From: Nodosilinea sp. LEGE 07088
GTDB taxonomy: Bacteria; Cyanobacteriota; Cyanobacteriia; Phormidesmidales; Phormidesmidaceae
Assembly (NCBI RefSeq): GCF_015207395.1
Contig: NZ_JADEWX010000026.1
Location: 1-52,094, forward strand
Direction of reading: 5' to 3'
Length of the DNA stretch: 52,094 bases
Numbering within the stretch: the stretch's first letter is position 1; each line of letters begins with the position of its first letter. A program made the position numbers and the translations under genes. Below, piece after piece: positions 32,823 through 41,998 of the stretch. The notes under the pieces were generated by a model. It worked only from the letters and a program-made list of their open reading frames with translations. It was not told the origin of the DNA and made no database searches.

Positions 32823-33809
32823 TTGATTCATGCCACGCTACACCAACTCAAGGTGTTTGAAGCAACCGCCCGCCACGGCAGTTTTACCCGCGCCGCCGAA
32901 GAACTCTACCTCACTCAACCCACTGTATCAATTCAGGTCAAACAACTCACCAAGTCGGTAGGGTTACCCCTGTTTGAACAGATCGGTAAGCGCCTCTACC
33001 TGACCCAAGCCGGGCAAAAGCTGCTCGAGACCTGTCAGGAAATTTTTGACGGCCTCGACCAGTTTGAGATGGCTGTATCTGACCTCAAAGGGCTAAAACA
33101 GGGCCAGCTGCGTTTGGCTGTCATCACCACCGCTAAGTACTTTGTACCTCGGCTGCTAGGGCCATTTTGTCAACGCTTTCCCGGCATTGATATTTCGCTG
33201 AAGGTCACCAACCACCAGCAGATTCAAGAGCGCATGGCCAGCAACGACGATGACCTTTACATCATTAGCACCCCGCCTGAACAGCCCGACCTGAAGATCT
33301 ATCCGTTTCTCGAAAACCCGCTGGTGGTACTGGCCCCCCAAGATCACCCGCTGGTGGGCAAGCCTCGATCGCCGATTCAGGCCCTCAATGGCGAGCAGTT
33401 TATTATGCGCGAGCCTGGGTCTGGCACTCGCCACGCGGTGCAAAAGCTGTTTGCCGAGCACGATGTAGATGTCAAGGTGCGGCTAGAACTGGGCAGCAAC
33501 GAGGCGATCAAGCAGGCGATCGCTGGCGGTCTGGGCATCTCGGTGCTGTCGCTGCACACCATCATCTCTGAAGGCACCAGCGGCGAGTTTGCCATTCTCG
33601 ATGTCGATCACTTCCCCATCGATCGCCGCTGGTATGTGGCTAGCCTGGCGGGCAAGCAACTATCGGTGGTGGCTCAGACCTTCTTAAATTATCTGCTTGA
33701 AGAAAGCCACTCTTTAGTGGAGAGTTTGCTGCCGGGCATTAATCGCGCTTCGGCTACAATCGCCCCGACGCCCAAACCAAAAGGCAAAGCAGCACTCACC
33801 CAGGTCTAG
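32823..33809 (+). CDS. LysR-type regulator, CmpR/NdhR/RbcR group
   Basis: A 328-residue LysR-type regulator. Seen: N-terminal winged helix HATLHQLKVFEATARHGSFTRAAEELYLTQPTVSIQVKQLTKSVGLPLFEQIGKRLYLTQAG and a C-terminal effector-binding domain starting about residue 80. The AARHGSFTRAAEELYLTQPTVSIQVKQLT block is typical of the cyanobacterial CmpR/NdhR/CbbR cluster that controls inorganic-carbon uptake and Calvin-cycle genes in response to 2-phosphoglycolate, 2-oxoglutarate or similar metabolites. Which member it is cannot be fixed from sequence alone. GGGAGG at 32810-32815 precedes TTG 32823 by 7 bases; a GTG at 32787 would lie upstream of the likely transcript start. Confidence 0.85.
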   Translation: MIHATLHQLKVFEATARHGSFTRAAEELYLTQPTVSIQVKQLTKSVGLPLFEQIGKRLYLTQAGQKLLETCQEIFDGLDQFEMAVSDLKGLKQGQLRLAVITTAKYFVPRLLGPFCQRFPGIDISLKVTNHQQIQERMASNDDDLYIISTPPEQPDLKIYPFLENPLVVLAPQDHPLVGKPRSPIQALNGEQFIMREPGSGTRHAVQKLFAEHDVDVKVRLELGSNEAIKQAIAGGLGISVLSLHTIISEGTSGEFAILDVDHFPIDRRWYVASLAGKQLSVVAQTFLNYLLEESHSLVESLLPGINRASATIAPTPKPKGKAALTQV

Positions 33810-33995
33810 ATGGTGATAGATGCCCTCGATCGGCGGGCAATTGGGGTTGAGGGTAGCTTCAGGCTCTCACCATGCAAGTAGGCGAAATCATTACCAACTT
33901 AGAACCTTATCGGGCTAGCTGATCCAGGCTGGAACGCCAATGCCTAGAAGGCAAATAGAACGCGAAGATATGCCGTGACTAGCCTGCTTTTGTGC

Positions 33996-34769
33996 TCAGG
34001 CAAATGCAGAGTCACCCATAGTGGGGGGAACATCCTGCCAGCGACCGTTGCCGACAGCCCGGATTGCTTCCTTGAGGCTGACATCGCCAGTGTAAAGGGC
34101 ACGGCCGACGATCACGCCGGTTACGCCCCGTGCTTCCAGCGCTAGCAGGCTGAGCAAGTCGCGCAGAGCCCCGACCCCGCCTGAGGCAATGACCGGTATC
34201 GGCACGGCCTCAGCCATGGCTCGCATCGCCGGTATGTTGGGTCCCTGCAAGGTGCCATCGCGCTGGATATCGGTATAGATCACCGCCGCTGCTCCCCGCT
34301 GGGCCATCTGTTGAGCCAGGGCGATCGCATCGACTGCCGAGGTCTCGAGCCAGCCCCGAGTAGCCACTTTGCCATCGCGGGCATCAATGCCAACTAGGAT
34401 CTGTCCCGGAAATTCACCACTGAGGTCGCTGACCAGATCGGGGTTATCCACCGCTGCGGTGCCGAGAATGGCGTAGCGCACGCCCAGGGCAAAAAGGTCG
34501 GTTACCCGGGCGCGATCGCGCAGCCCGCCCCCCACCTCCACCGGCACCTCCACCGCCCGCACGATCGCCTCAATGGCTTGCCAATTCTCGGGTTTACCCG
34601 ACTTGGCCCCATCGAGATCCACCAGGTGTAACCGAGTCGCCCCCTGATCGACCCACTGACGCGCCACCGCCACCGGGTTGTCGTTAAACACCTCAGTCTG
34701 GGCGTAGTCGCCCTGATACAGCCGTACACAACGACCCTCAATCAAATCAATAGCGGGGATGACTTCCAT
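33996..34769 (-). CDS. hisA: Phosphoribosylformimino-5-aminoimidazole carboxamide ribotide isomerase
   Basis: A 257-residue (beta/alpha)8 barrel enzyme of histidine biosynthesis, isomerising ProFAR to PRFAR. Seen: [17 protein letters not shown] with the catalytic-type Asp at residue 8, [33 protein letters not shown] and [14 protein letters not shown] with the second conserved Asp, ending ASGGV and [10 protein letters not shown]. Length is normal for HisA (240-260). It lies between a convergent-facing LysR gene and the divergent fabI gene, so it is transcribed alone. Confidence 0.96.
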   Translation of the reverse strand: MEVIPAIDLIEGRCVRLYQGDYAQTEVFNDNPVAVARQWVDQGATRLHLVDLDGAKSGKPENWQAIEAIVRAVEVPVEVGGGLRDRARVTDLFALGVRYAILGTAAVDNPDLVSDLSGEFPGQILVGIDARDGKVATRGWLETSAVDAIALAQQMAQRGAAAVIYTDIQRDGTLQGPNIPAMRAMAEAVPIPVIASGGVGALRDLLSLLALEARGVTGVIVGRALYTGDVSLKEAIRAVGNGRWQDVPPTMGDSAFA

Positions 34770-34874
34770 GGGTAGAACCCTGCATGTCTGAGCCTATCCA
34801 TTCTATCGGGCTATCCCCTATTCACCGGTCACAAATTCCCGTAGACTCCTAAATGCGCATCACTACCGAGAGCC

Positions 34875-35651
34875 ATGCTAGATCTGACTGGGAAAACCGC
34901 CCTGGTAACGGGCATTGCCAACAACCGATCGATCGCCTGGGGCATTGCCCAGCAGCTACACCAGGCCGGAGCCAACCTGGGCATCACCTATCTGCCCGAC
35001 GAAAAAGGCAAGATGGAGAGCAAGGTCAAAGACCTCGTAGCCCCCCTCAACCCCAGTCTATTTTTACCCTGCAACGTGCAAGATGAGGCCCAGGTTCAGG
35101 ATGTGTTCAGCACCATTCAAGACCAGTGGGGCAAGCTCGATATTCTCATCCACTGCCTGGCCTTTGCTAAGCGAGACGATCTGACGGGCGATTTCAGTGC
35201 CACCTCTAAAGACGGGTTTCAGCTGGCGCTGGATGTCAGCGCCTACTCCTTGGTGACCCTGGCTCGGGGTGCCAAACCCTTGATGACCGACGGCGGCAGC
35301 ATTGTCACCCTGACCTACTTAGGGGGGGTACAGGTGATTCCCAACTACAACGTCATGGGCATTGCCAAGGCCGCCCTCGAAATGAATGTGCGCTATCTGG
35401 CCTCAGAGCTTGGCCCCAACAACATTCGCGTCAACGGCATTTCCGCTGGCCCCATTCGCACCCTGGCCTCCTCGGCGGTCGGCGGCATTCTCGACATGAT
35501 TCACCACGTCGAAGATACCGCTCCCCTGCGCCGCACCGTCACCCAAACCGAAGTCGGCAACACCGCTGCTTTCTTGTGCAGCGACCTCTCGACGGGCATT
35601 ACTGGCCAAATCATCTACGTTGACTCGGGCTACTGCATCATGGGCATGTAG
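34875..35651 (+). CDS. fabI: Enoyl-[acyl-carrier-protein] reductase (NADH)
   Basis: A 258-residue short-chain dehydrogenase catalysing the last reduction of fatty-acid elongation. Seen: Rossmann motif with the FabI form TGIANNRSIAWGIA, SKDGFQLALDVSAYSL, TLTYLG with active Tyr148, and Y158-N-V-M-G-I-A-K165 (YxxxxxxK). The C-terminal YVDSGYCIMGM is typical. The standard soluble type-II form at full length, and the known triclosan target. Start is ATG 34875. Divergent from hisA. Confidence 0.97.
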   Translation: MLDLTGKTALVTGIANNRSIAWGIAQQLHQAGANLGITYLPDEKGKMESKVKDLVAPLNPSLFLPCNVQDEAQVQDVFSTIQDQWGKLDILIHCLAFAKRDDLTGDFSATSKDGFQLALDVSAYSLVTLARGAKPLMTDGGSIVTLTYLGGVQVIPNYNVMGIAKAALEMNVRYLASELGPNNIRVNGISAGPIRTLASSAVGGILDMIHHVEDTAPLRRTVTQTEVGNTAAFLCSDLSTGITGQIIYVDSGYCIMGM

Positions 35652-35722
35652 ATTATCCGCCGATTACCATCCCGCTAGCGCAGCAACGGAATGGCAATCG
35701 GCAGAGCTATCAGCCTCAAGGC

Positions 35723-36331
35723 TTAAGCCAGCACCCCATTCAAAAAAATGTCGGTGAGGCACTCGGCCAAGTCTTTCATCGATTGGGGTGAGGCGGCTTC
35801 GTCACCGAGGGTGTCTTGGCTAAAGCCCGCCACGGTAAACATGCCCAAAAACACGCGCGCTACCATGCGCGCATTCATCGGGCGATAGACCCCCCGATCC
35901 ATTGCCGTTTGGAAGAAAGCCTCGGCAACATCGATCATTTTGCCGATCACTTCGGTTTGAATCTGCTCCCGCAGCTCAGGGTGAAACTGGGCCTCCATAA
36001 AGCAGACCCGCATCAGGGCCGAGTTTTTTTGCAGGTTGAGCATCCGCCGCTGCATCACCTGACCAATGGCCTTATAGCTGGCCATCTCGCTCAACTCGGT
36101 CAGCAGATCGGTGAGAATCTCGACCCAGCCCTGGCTGGCCACCGCTACCAAGATGGCTTTCTTATTCTCAAAATGGCGAAACAACGTGCCCTCGGCAACT
36201 CCCGCCGCCTGGGCCAGGTCGCGGGTGGTTGTACCGCCGTAGCCCCGTTGGGCAAACAGTTTTAGGGCCGCTTTTAGGATTTTCGTTTCTGTATCGGCTG
36301 CTGCTGGAGCAGTCTTGAAAAATGGCACCAT
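35723..36331 (-). CDS. TetR-family transcriptional regulator
   Basis: A 202-residue TetR/AcrR protein. Seen: helix-turn-helix ILKAALKLFAQRGYGGTTTRDLAQAAGVAEGTLFRHFENKKAIL, then a C-terminal domain with an unspecified ligand pocket (MQRRMLNLQKNSALMRVCFMEAQFHPELREQIQ). It is convergent with fabI and has the DUF4168 gene upstream beyond a gap with repeat copy C. Target unknown; no palindromic operator was found directly upstream of its own start. It is distinct from the TetR of the dev-type operon. Confidence 0.9.
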   Translation of the reverse strand: MVPFFKTAPAAADTETKILKAALKLFAQRGYGGTTTRDLAQAAGVAEGTLFRHFENKKAILVAVASQGWVEILTDLLTELSEMASYKAIGQVMQRRMLNLQKNSALMRVCFMEAQFHPELREQIQTEVIGKMIDVAEAFFQTAMDRGVYRPMNARMVARVFLGMFTVAGFSQDTLGDEAASPQSMKDLAECLTDIFLNGVLA

Positions 36332-36450
36332 CGCAAAAATCCCAAAAAGATAGGCACAAATCGACTCTTGTGGCCCATTGTGCCTTCATTGCCCTAGAGG
36401 CCGGGGCCGGGTTTACATAACCTCATAAAAACTGAGATAACTACTCCTAC

Positions 36451-36581
36451 ATACTAAATCCTGTTTGGTTACCCCCGATTCCTCCAGGGCGAATGCCATA
36501 TGCTGCGAGCATGGCTACGCCAACGCCCCTACAGGTTGGCCTTTATGGAATCGGGGATATGCGGTTCGGATTTGGTATAAG
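36451..36581. repeat. Nested-palindrome repeat, copy C
   Basis: Left end ATACTAAATCC (36451-36461) and right end GGATTTGGTATAAG (36568-36581) are inverted copies. Inside lie CCCCGATTCC (near 36473) and GGAATCGGGG (36547-36556), and a nested pair GCCATATGCT / AGCATGGC around 36494-36515 flanked by GGGCG and CGCCC. Structure and ends match copy B. Confidence 0.8.
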
Positions 36582-36653
36582 GCAGTCAAGTAAGGAATTT
36601 TTTTGCCACAAAAATACCCAATATTTGGGATTTATCTCAGGGCGTAGGCGCTG

Positions 36654-36671
36654 TACCCCTAGCTAGGGGTA
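36654..36671. repeat. Perfect 18-base palindrome
   Basis: TACCCCT-AGCT-AGGGGTA reads the same on both strands and is followed on the + strand by TTTT. It lies 40 bases past the DUF4168 stop and may be a terminator hairpin or protein site. Confidence 0.5.
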
Positions 36672-36710
36672 TTTTCTGGCCCGAAAACTTCCTCAGTTAT
36701 CGATGGGCCG

Positions 36711-37259
36711 TTAGGAGTCAGCCTCGGCATTGGCATTAGTCTGCTTCACAATCTCGTCGCTGATTTTGCGCTGTAAGTCGGTGTCGTCAGCCGACTGATC
36801 CAAAATGTTGTTGAAGGTATCCACCGACAGTCCGACCGCGTCAATGGCCTTTTCCATGTCGCCTTCGGTGCTCTGGCGGATGGCGATAATCCGCTCGACG
36901 GAGGCATCAAACTGCTTGGTCTCTTTTTTGGAGATTTTGGCCCGAGCGGCTATCTTAGCTATATCTTTGGGGCCTTCGGCGCTGTTATCGATCTGGGTTT
37001 CGGCGATCGCATTAAACCGCTCGATGGTCAGCCCTTCAGCTTCGATGGCCTTCGCCATCTCTTGTTCGGCCTGCATACGCAGCATTTGCACCTCCTGGTA
37101 GGCCTTGGCAAAGGTGCTGATGTCATCGTCAGTAAACGTTGCCTGGGCCGAGTCAGCGGTAGGGGTTTGAGCCAGCACTGGTGCGGGGTTAGCCCAGGCT
37201 ACACCGGGAGTCAACCAGACCAAAACCATCAGTAGAGCGGCAACACAATATCTCACCAT
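36711..37259 (-). CDS. DUF4168 exported protein
   Basis: A 182-residue exported protein. Seen: signal peptide MVRYCVAALLMVLVWLTPGVAWA (AWA cleavage), then two similar helical units, FAKAYQEVQMLRMQAEQEMAKAIEAEGLTIERFNAIAE and VERIIAIRQSTEGDMEKAIDAVGLSVDTFNNILD, which is the DUF4168 pattern of duplicated helices. Function unknown in the family. It precedes fghA on the same strand (56-base gap) but the family does not suggest a link. Confidence 0.85.
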   Translation of the reverse strand: MVRYCVAALLMVLVWLTPGVAWANPAPVLAQTPTADSAQATFTDDDISTFAKAYQEVQMLRMQAEQEMAKAIEAEGLTIERFNAIAETQIDNSAEGPKDIAKIAARAKISKKETKQFDASVERIIAIRQSTEGDMEKAIDAVGLSVDTFNNILDQSADDTDLQRKISDEIVKQTNANAEADS

Positions 37260-37315
37260 CAGAATCTCCTAATTTCACAGTCGGTAGCTACGGTAGCTCG
37301 GCCAGCGCTCCCAGC

Positions 37316-38170
37316 CTAGCCCTTTGTTAACACATCGGCATGGTGGCGCAGGTGGTCGGCCATAAAGGAGGCCATAAAAAAGTAACTGTGATCGTACCCC
37401 GGCTGCATGCGTAGATTTACAGGCTGCCCGACTTTTTCACAGGCGGCGGCAAAGACCTCGGGCAATAGCTGGTGTTGGTCTAAGAAGGGGTCGGCGGTAC
37501 CCTGGTCAATCAAAATTAGCCGATCGGGTTGGGGATAAGCCTGTACCAACTCGGTGGCGTCGTAGGCTTGCCAGCTGTCGGTATTCGTGCCCAAGTAGCC
37601 CGAGAAGGCCTTTTGCCCCCAGGGGCATTGGGATGGGGCGGCAATGGGCGCAAAGGCTGAAATGGACTTAAACCGATCTGGATTGCGCAACCCGCAGACC
37701 AGGGCCCCGTGCCCTCCCATGGAGTGGCCAAAGATACCCATGCGATCGCGGTGCACCGCAAACTCCTGGGCGATCAGTGTGGGCAGCTCGTCTACCACGT
37801 AGCTATACATATGGTAGTGACTGCTCCAGGGGGATGCTGTGGCATCGACATAGAACCCGGCCCCGGTGCCAAAGTCCCAGGCGGCGGCATCGTCGGGCAC
37901 CTGATCTCCCCGGGGGCTGGTGTCAGGGGCGACCAGCATCAGCCCGTGGTCAGCGGCATAGCGCTGAGCCCCGGCCTTGCTGGTAAAATTGTCTTCGGTG
38001 CAGGTTAGCCCCGAGAGATAAAACAGCACCGGCACCGGGCCGGCCTCGGCCTGGGGCGGTACAAACACCGCCAACCGCATATCGCAGTGGCAGGTCTGCG
38101 ACGGATGGCTGTAATACCTTACTGTGCCACCACAGCAGGCGTGCTGTTTGTGCAGAGTCAGAGAAGTCAT
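37316..38170 (-). CDS. fghA: S-formylglutathione hydrolase
   Basis: A 284-residue alpha/beta-hydrolase esterase (esterase-D type). Seen: oxyanion motif YLSGLTCTEDNFTSKAGAQRYAADHGLMLVAPDTSPRG, GAGFYVDAT, nucleophile elbow GIFGHSMGGHGAL, an acid near DQGTADPFLD and the catalytic His in PGYDHSYFFM. It hydrolyses S-formylglutathione to formate and glutathione. Directly downstream of the AdhC gene on the same strand with an 89-base gap, it completes the glutathione-dependent formaldehyde pathway. Length is normal. Confidence 0.95.
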   Translation of the reverse strand: MTSLTLHKQHACCGGTVRYYSHPSQTCHCDMRLAVFVPPQAEAGPVPVLFYLSGLTCTEDNFTSKAGAQRYAADHGLMLVAPDTSPRGDQVPDDAAAWDFGTGAGFYVDATASPWSSHYHMYSYVVDELPTLIAQEFAVHRDRMGIFGHSMGGHGALVCGLRNPDRFKSISAFAPIAAPSQCPWGQKAFSGYLGTNTDSWQAYDATELVQAYPQPDRLILIDQGTADPFLDQHQLLPEVFAAACEKVGQPVNLRMQPGYDHSYFFMASFMADHLRHHADVLTKG

Positions 38171-38259
38171 CGCATGAGGGCCAGTAGGGCTAAATCAAGG
38201 CTGGGCGATCGCAGCGCCTAGGCTGCCTCCCTATTCCCAGACCTGGGAATATAGGGAGC

Positions 38260-39673
<1,414 letters not shown>

Positions 39674-40234
39674 ATGACCCCATATTCCCAACGGCTAACC
39701 AGGCCGACTGACGGGCAGACCCCATCGGCAGGGTTTACGCTGATTGAAGGTTTGATTGTAGTTGTTATCATCGGCCTGCTGGCGGCGATCGCAGCCCCCT
39801 CTTTCTTAGGATTTTGGCAGCAGCGCAAAATCAACGCCACCCAAGACAGGGTGTATCTGGCCATGCGCGCGACCCAAGCCGAGGCGATGCAGCAGCACCA
39901 AGAGCGCCGCTTTAGCCTGCGAGAACGCGATGGCTACATCGAGTGGGCTAGCCATCCTGAAACCACTCTGGCGAGTCAGGTGACAACCTGGCAACCCCTA
40001 GTCGATGGAGTTGTCTTGGCCGATATCGACAACACCCTGCTGGCATCCGGCGGCATTTATTACGTTAGGTTTGATATGCACGGTAACGTCAAAGCCCGGC
40101 TGGGCACCGTCACCGTGGCCATGGCAGGAGGAAAAACGACCCACCGTTGTGTAGTGGTTTCGACTATGATCGGTGCCCTCCGCAAAGGCAAAGGCCATAC
40201 CACGGCCAACAGCGGCAATCGCTTTTGTTACTAA
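39674..40234 (+). CDS. Type IV pilin-like protein with prepilin peptidase site (GspH/FimT type)
   Basis: A 186-residue pilin-like protein. Seen: a 20-residue leader with the cleavage site AG|FTLIE and the following hydrophobic helix GLIVVVIIGLLAAIAAPSFLGFW, which is the type IV pilin/pseudopilin N-helix; a globular part with the pseudopilin pattern (W..HPETTLASQV..GVVLADIDNTLLASGGIYYVRFDMHGN), and two Cys near the C-terminus (HRCVVV, FCY) that may form a disulfide. Known: GspH/FimT-type minor pilins help assemble pili and take part in DNA uptake in some cyanobacteria. The ATG 39674 is chosen over the long upstream frame. No other pilin genes are adjacent. Confidence 0.85.
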   Translation: MTPYSQRLTRPTDGQTPSAGFTLIEGLIVVVIIGLLAAIAAPSFLGFWQQRKINATQDRVYLAMRATQAEAMQQHQERRFSLRERDGYIEWASHPETTLASQVTTWQPLVDGVVLADIDNTLLASGGIYYVRFDMHGNVKARLGTVTVAMAGGKTTHRCVVVSTMIGALRKGKGHTTANSGNRFCY

Positions 40235-40403
40235 CCCCCAAGCCTGTTTGCTCACCTCATTTGTTAGGGCGCAGGAGGCTTCGCCCTGATAGGTTGCTGA
40301 GATTAAATTGAGAACCTCGCCTGCCAATATAGAGGCTAGGCCACTAACTTGCGGCAAAACGGAGTTTAATGGTTAGCACCGCAAGCGGTTGAGGAGCGTA
40401 GCC

Positions 40404-40595
40404 ATGGCAGAGCGAAATGAAGGCTGGTATATCGTACAGGAGGAGCCCGGCACCTGCGCCGTGCTCTCTGCTGAAAACGTCAGCCGAGAGCAGCTGCAAG
40501 ATAAACGCCCCATCTGGGGCCCCTATGCGTCTCAAGAGGAGGCCATTGCCCGTCGCGTGGGCCTAATTCGCAGCGGTAAGTGTACCCCCGCCTAG
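40404..40595 (+). CDS. Small conserved hypothetical protein
   Basis: A 63-residue protein, [20 protein letters not shown] to the C-terminal IRSGKCTPA. The W-x-I-V-Q-E-E-P-G-x-C and [21 protein letters not shown] stretch looks like a small cyanobacterial family I can only partly recall; function unknown. GAGGAG at 40391-40396 lies 7 bases before the ATG, so it is likely translated. Its last four bases overlap the end of the convergent fcl gene. Confidence 0.7.
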   Translation: MAERNEGWYIVQEEPGTCAVLSAENVSREQLQDKRPIWGPYASQEEAIARRVGLIRSGKCTPA

Positions 40596-41545
40596 GCGGC
40601 TTCTCGCCCCCGGAGGTGGTCGTAGCTCTGCAAAAACCAGCCATAGGTTTGCTCAATGCCCGACTTGAGGTCAGTTTGAGCCTGCCACCCCGCCGCGTTC
40701 AGCCGTGAGACATCCAACAGCTTGCGAGGCGTGCCATCGGGCTTTGTCGGATCAAACACCAGTTCGCCCTCGTAGCCCACGACGGCTTTCATCGTCAGGG
40801 CGAGTTCTTTGATCGATACTTCTTGGCCAGTGCCGATGTTGACAAACTCCACATCAGAGTAGGTGTTCATTAAAAACACCAGGGCGTCGGCGAGGTCATC
40901 GACGTACAAAAACTCCCGTAGGGGGGTGCCGGTGCCCCACACGGTGACAGTGGGGTCGCCGTTAACCTTGGCCTCATGAAACTTGCGCATCAGCGCGGGC
41001 AGCACATGGGAGTTGGCCAGGTCAAAGTTGTCGTTGAGGCCATACAGGTTGGTGGGCATCGCTGAGATGAAGTTGACCCCGTATTGACGGCAGTAGTTTT
41101 CGCAGAGCTTGAGGCCGGCAATTTTAGCGATCGCGTAGGGCTCGTTGGTGGACTCTAACAAGCCCGTTAGCAGATACTCTTCTTTCATGGGCTGGGGGCA
41201 GAGCTTGGGGTAAATACACGATGACCCCAAGAACAGCAGCTTCTTGACCCCGTGACGATAGGCACTGTGGATAATATTGGCCTCAATCATCAAGTTGTCG
41301 TAAAGAAACTCGGCCCGATAGGTGTTGTTGGCCTGGATGCCCCCTACTTTAGCCGCCGAGAGAAAGACGTAGTCAGGCTTTTCGGTGGCGAAAAAGTGCT
41401 CGACTGCCGCCTGATTCCGCAGGTCTAGATCTGCGCTAGAGCGCAATAGCAAATTTTCATAGCCCTGGGCTTTGAGCGTTCTGACCAGAGCGCTGCCGAC
41501 CAGGCCCCGCGAGCCTGCTACGTAGATCTTAGATTGAGTATCCAT
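40592..41545 (-). CDS. fcl: GDP-L-fucose synthase
   Basis: A 317-residue extended short-chain dehydrogenase/epimerase converting GDP-4-keto-6-deoxy-mannose to GDP-L-fucose. Seen: Rossmann [45 protein letters not shown], catalytic [15 protein letters not shown] (Tyr-x3-Lys), [12 protein letters not shown] and the [19 protein letters not shown] segment. It supplies fucose for cell-surface polysaccharide or LPS. The partner gmd (GDP-mannose dehydratase) is often next to it but is not seen here; the next gene upstream is on the other strand. Confidence 0.95.
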   Translation of the reverse strand: MDTQSKIYVAGSRGLVGSALVRTLKAQGYENLLLRSSADLDLRNQAAVEHFFATEKPDYVFLSAAKVGGIQANNTYRAEFLYDNLMIEANIIHSAYRHGVKKLLFLGSSCIYPKLCPQPMKEEYLLTGLLESTNEPYAIAKIAGLKLCENYCRQYGVNFISAMPTNLYGLNDNFDLANSHVLPALMRKFHEAKVNGDPTVTVWGTGTPLREFLYVDDLADALVFLMNTYSDVEFVNIGTGQEVSIKELALTMKAVVGYEGELVFDPTKPDGTPRKLLDVSRLNAAGWQAQTDLKSGIEQTYGWFLQSYDHLRGREAA

Positions 41546-41696
41546 AAAAATTAGGGTTTAGATAGCAAGGATTAAAGCGCCAATGCTATTGAGTCTGGCA
41601 TTCACAACAGCCCCATGACAACCATTCGGCCATGGGGTTTAGCGGTAGTTCACAATAGGGCTTGAGCCCGACTCAAGTTTCTCATTCTTCTGCACC

Positions 41697-41996
41697 ATGA
41701 CCCCATCGCCTTTGCTCAACCCGCGTTGGCAGTTTTGGATCGATCGCGGCGGCACCTTCTTCAGCCTTTGGGTACTAGGAGCAGGTGCTGGAAGTCAATG
41801 AGCGGATGAGCGCCCAGGGCGAGGTCTTACGGTCTCTCGATGCTGAAGAAGAGGGCCAGAGTCAGCGGGGCCTATCCGAGGCCGACCTGCTACCGCCACA
41901 GTGGGCCGCTAGCGGTGACCGATGCGCTATATGGAACTGGGCGATCGCATTCAAATCACGACCCCCGGCGGCGGCGGCTTTGGGCCAGTACCCTAG
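41697..41996 (+). pseudogene. oplaH: Deletion remnant of 5-oxoprolinase (HyuA-HyuB fusion)
   Basis: Three broken pieces in different frames line up in the order of a bacterial 5-oxoprolinase (about 1200 residues). First, ATG 41697 reads MTPSPLLNPRWQFWIDRGGT, the HyuA N-terminus (WQFWIDRGGTFTD). Second, VLEVNERMSAQGEVLRSLD near 41785, followed by RPTCYRHSGPLAVTDA, which matches the mid-HyuA GP.CYR.GGPLTVTDAN. Third, YMELGDRIQITTPGGGGFG ending at 41996, the HyuB C-terminus (GD.I.I.TPGGGGFG). The gene has thus lost about 90 percent of its length by internal deletions. It is adjacent to the repeat-protein gene end. Confidence 0.75.
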
Positions 41997-41998
41997 GG

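Larger units (their letters stand above)
36332..36710. other. Intergenic region with repeat copy C and an 18-base palindrome
   Basis: A 379-base gap, mostly repeat copy C (36451-36581) followed by an A+T-rich stretch with CCCAA-TAT-TTGGG (36617-36629 region) and the perfect palindrome at 36654-36671. It must hold the tetR promoter near 36350-36440 (reverse) and the end of the DUF4168 transcript. No ORF was recognised. Confidence 0.6.

Noticed and set aside
33872-33922. Short frame MQVGEIITNLEPYRAS between the LysR gene and hisA, perhaps a gene relic
   Set aside because: Only 16 codons; the resemblance to any family start is too weak to call.
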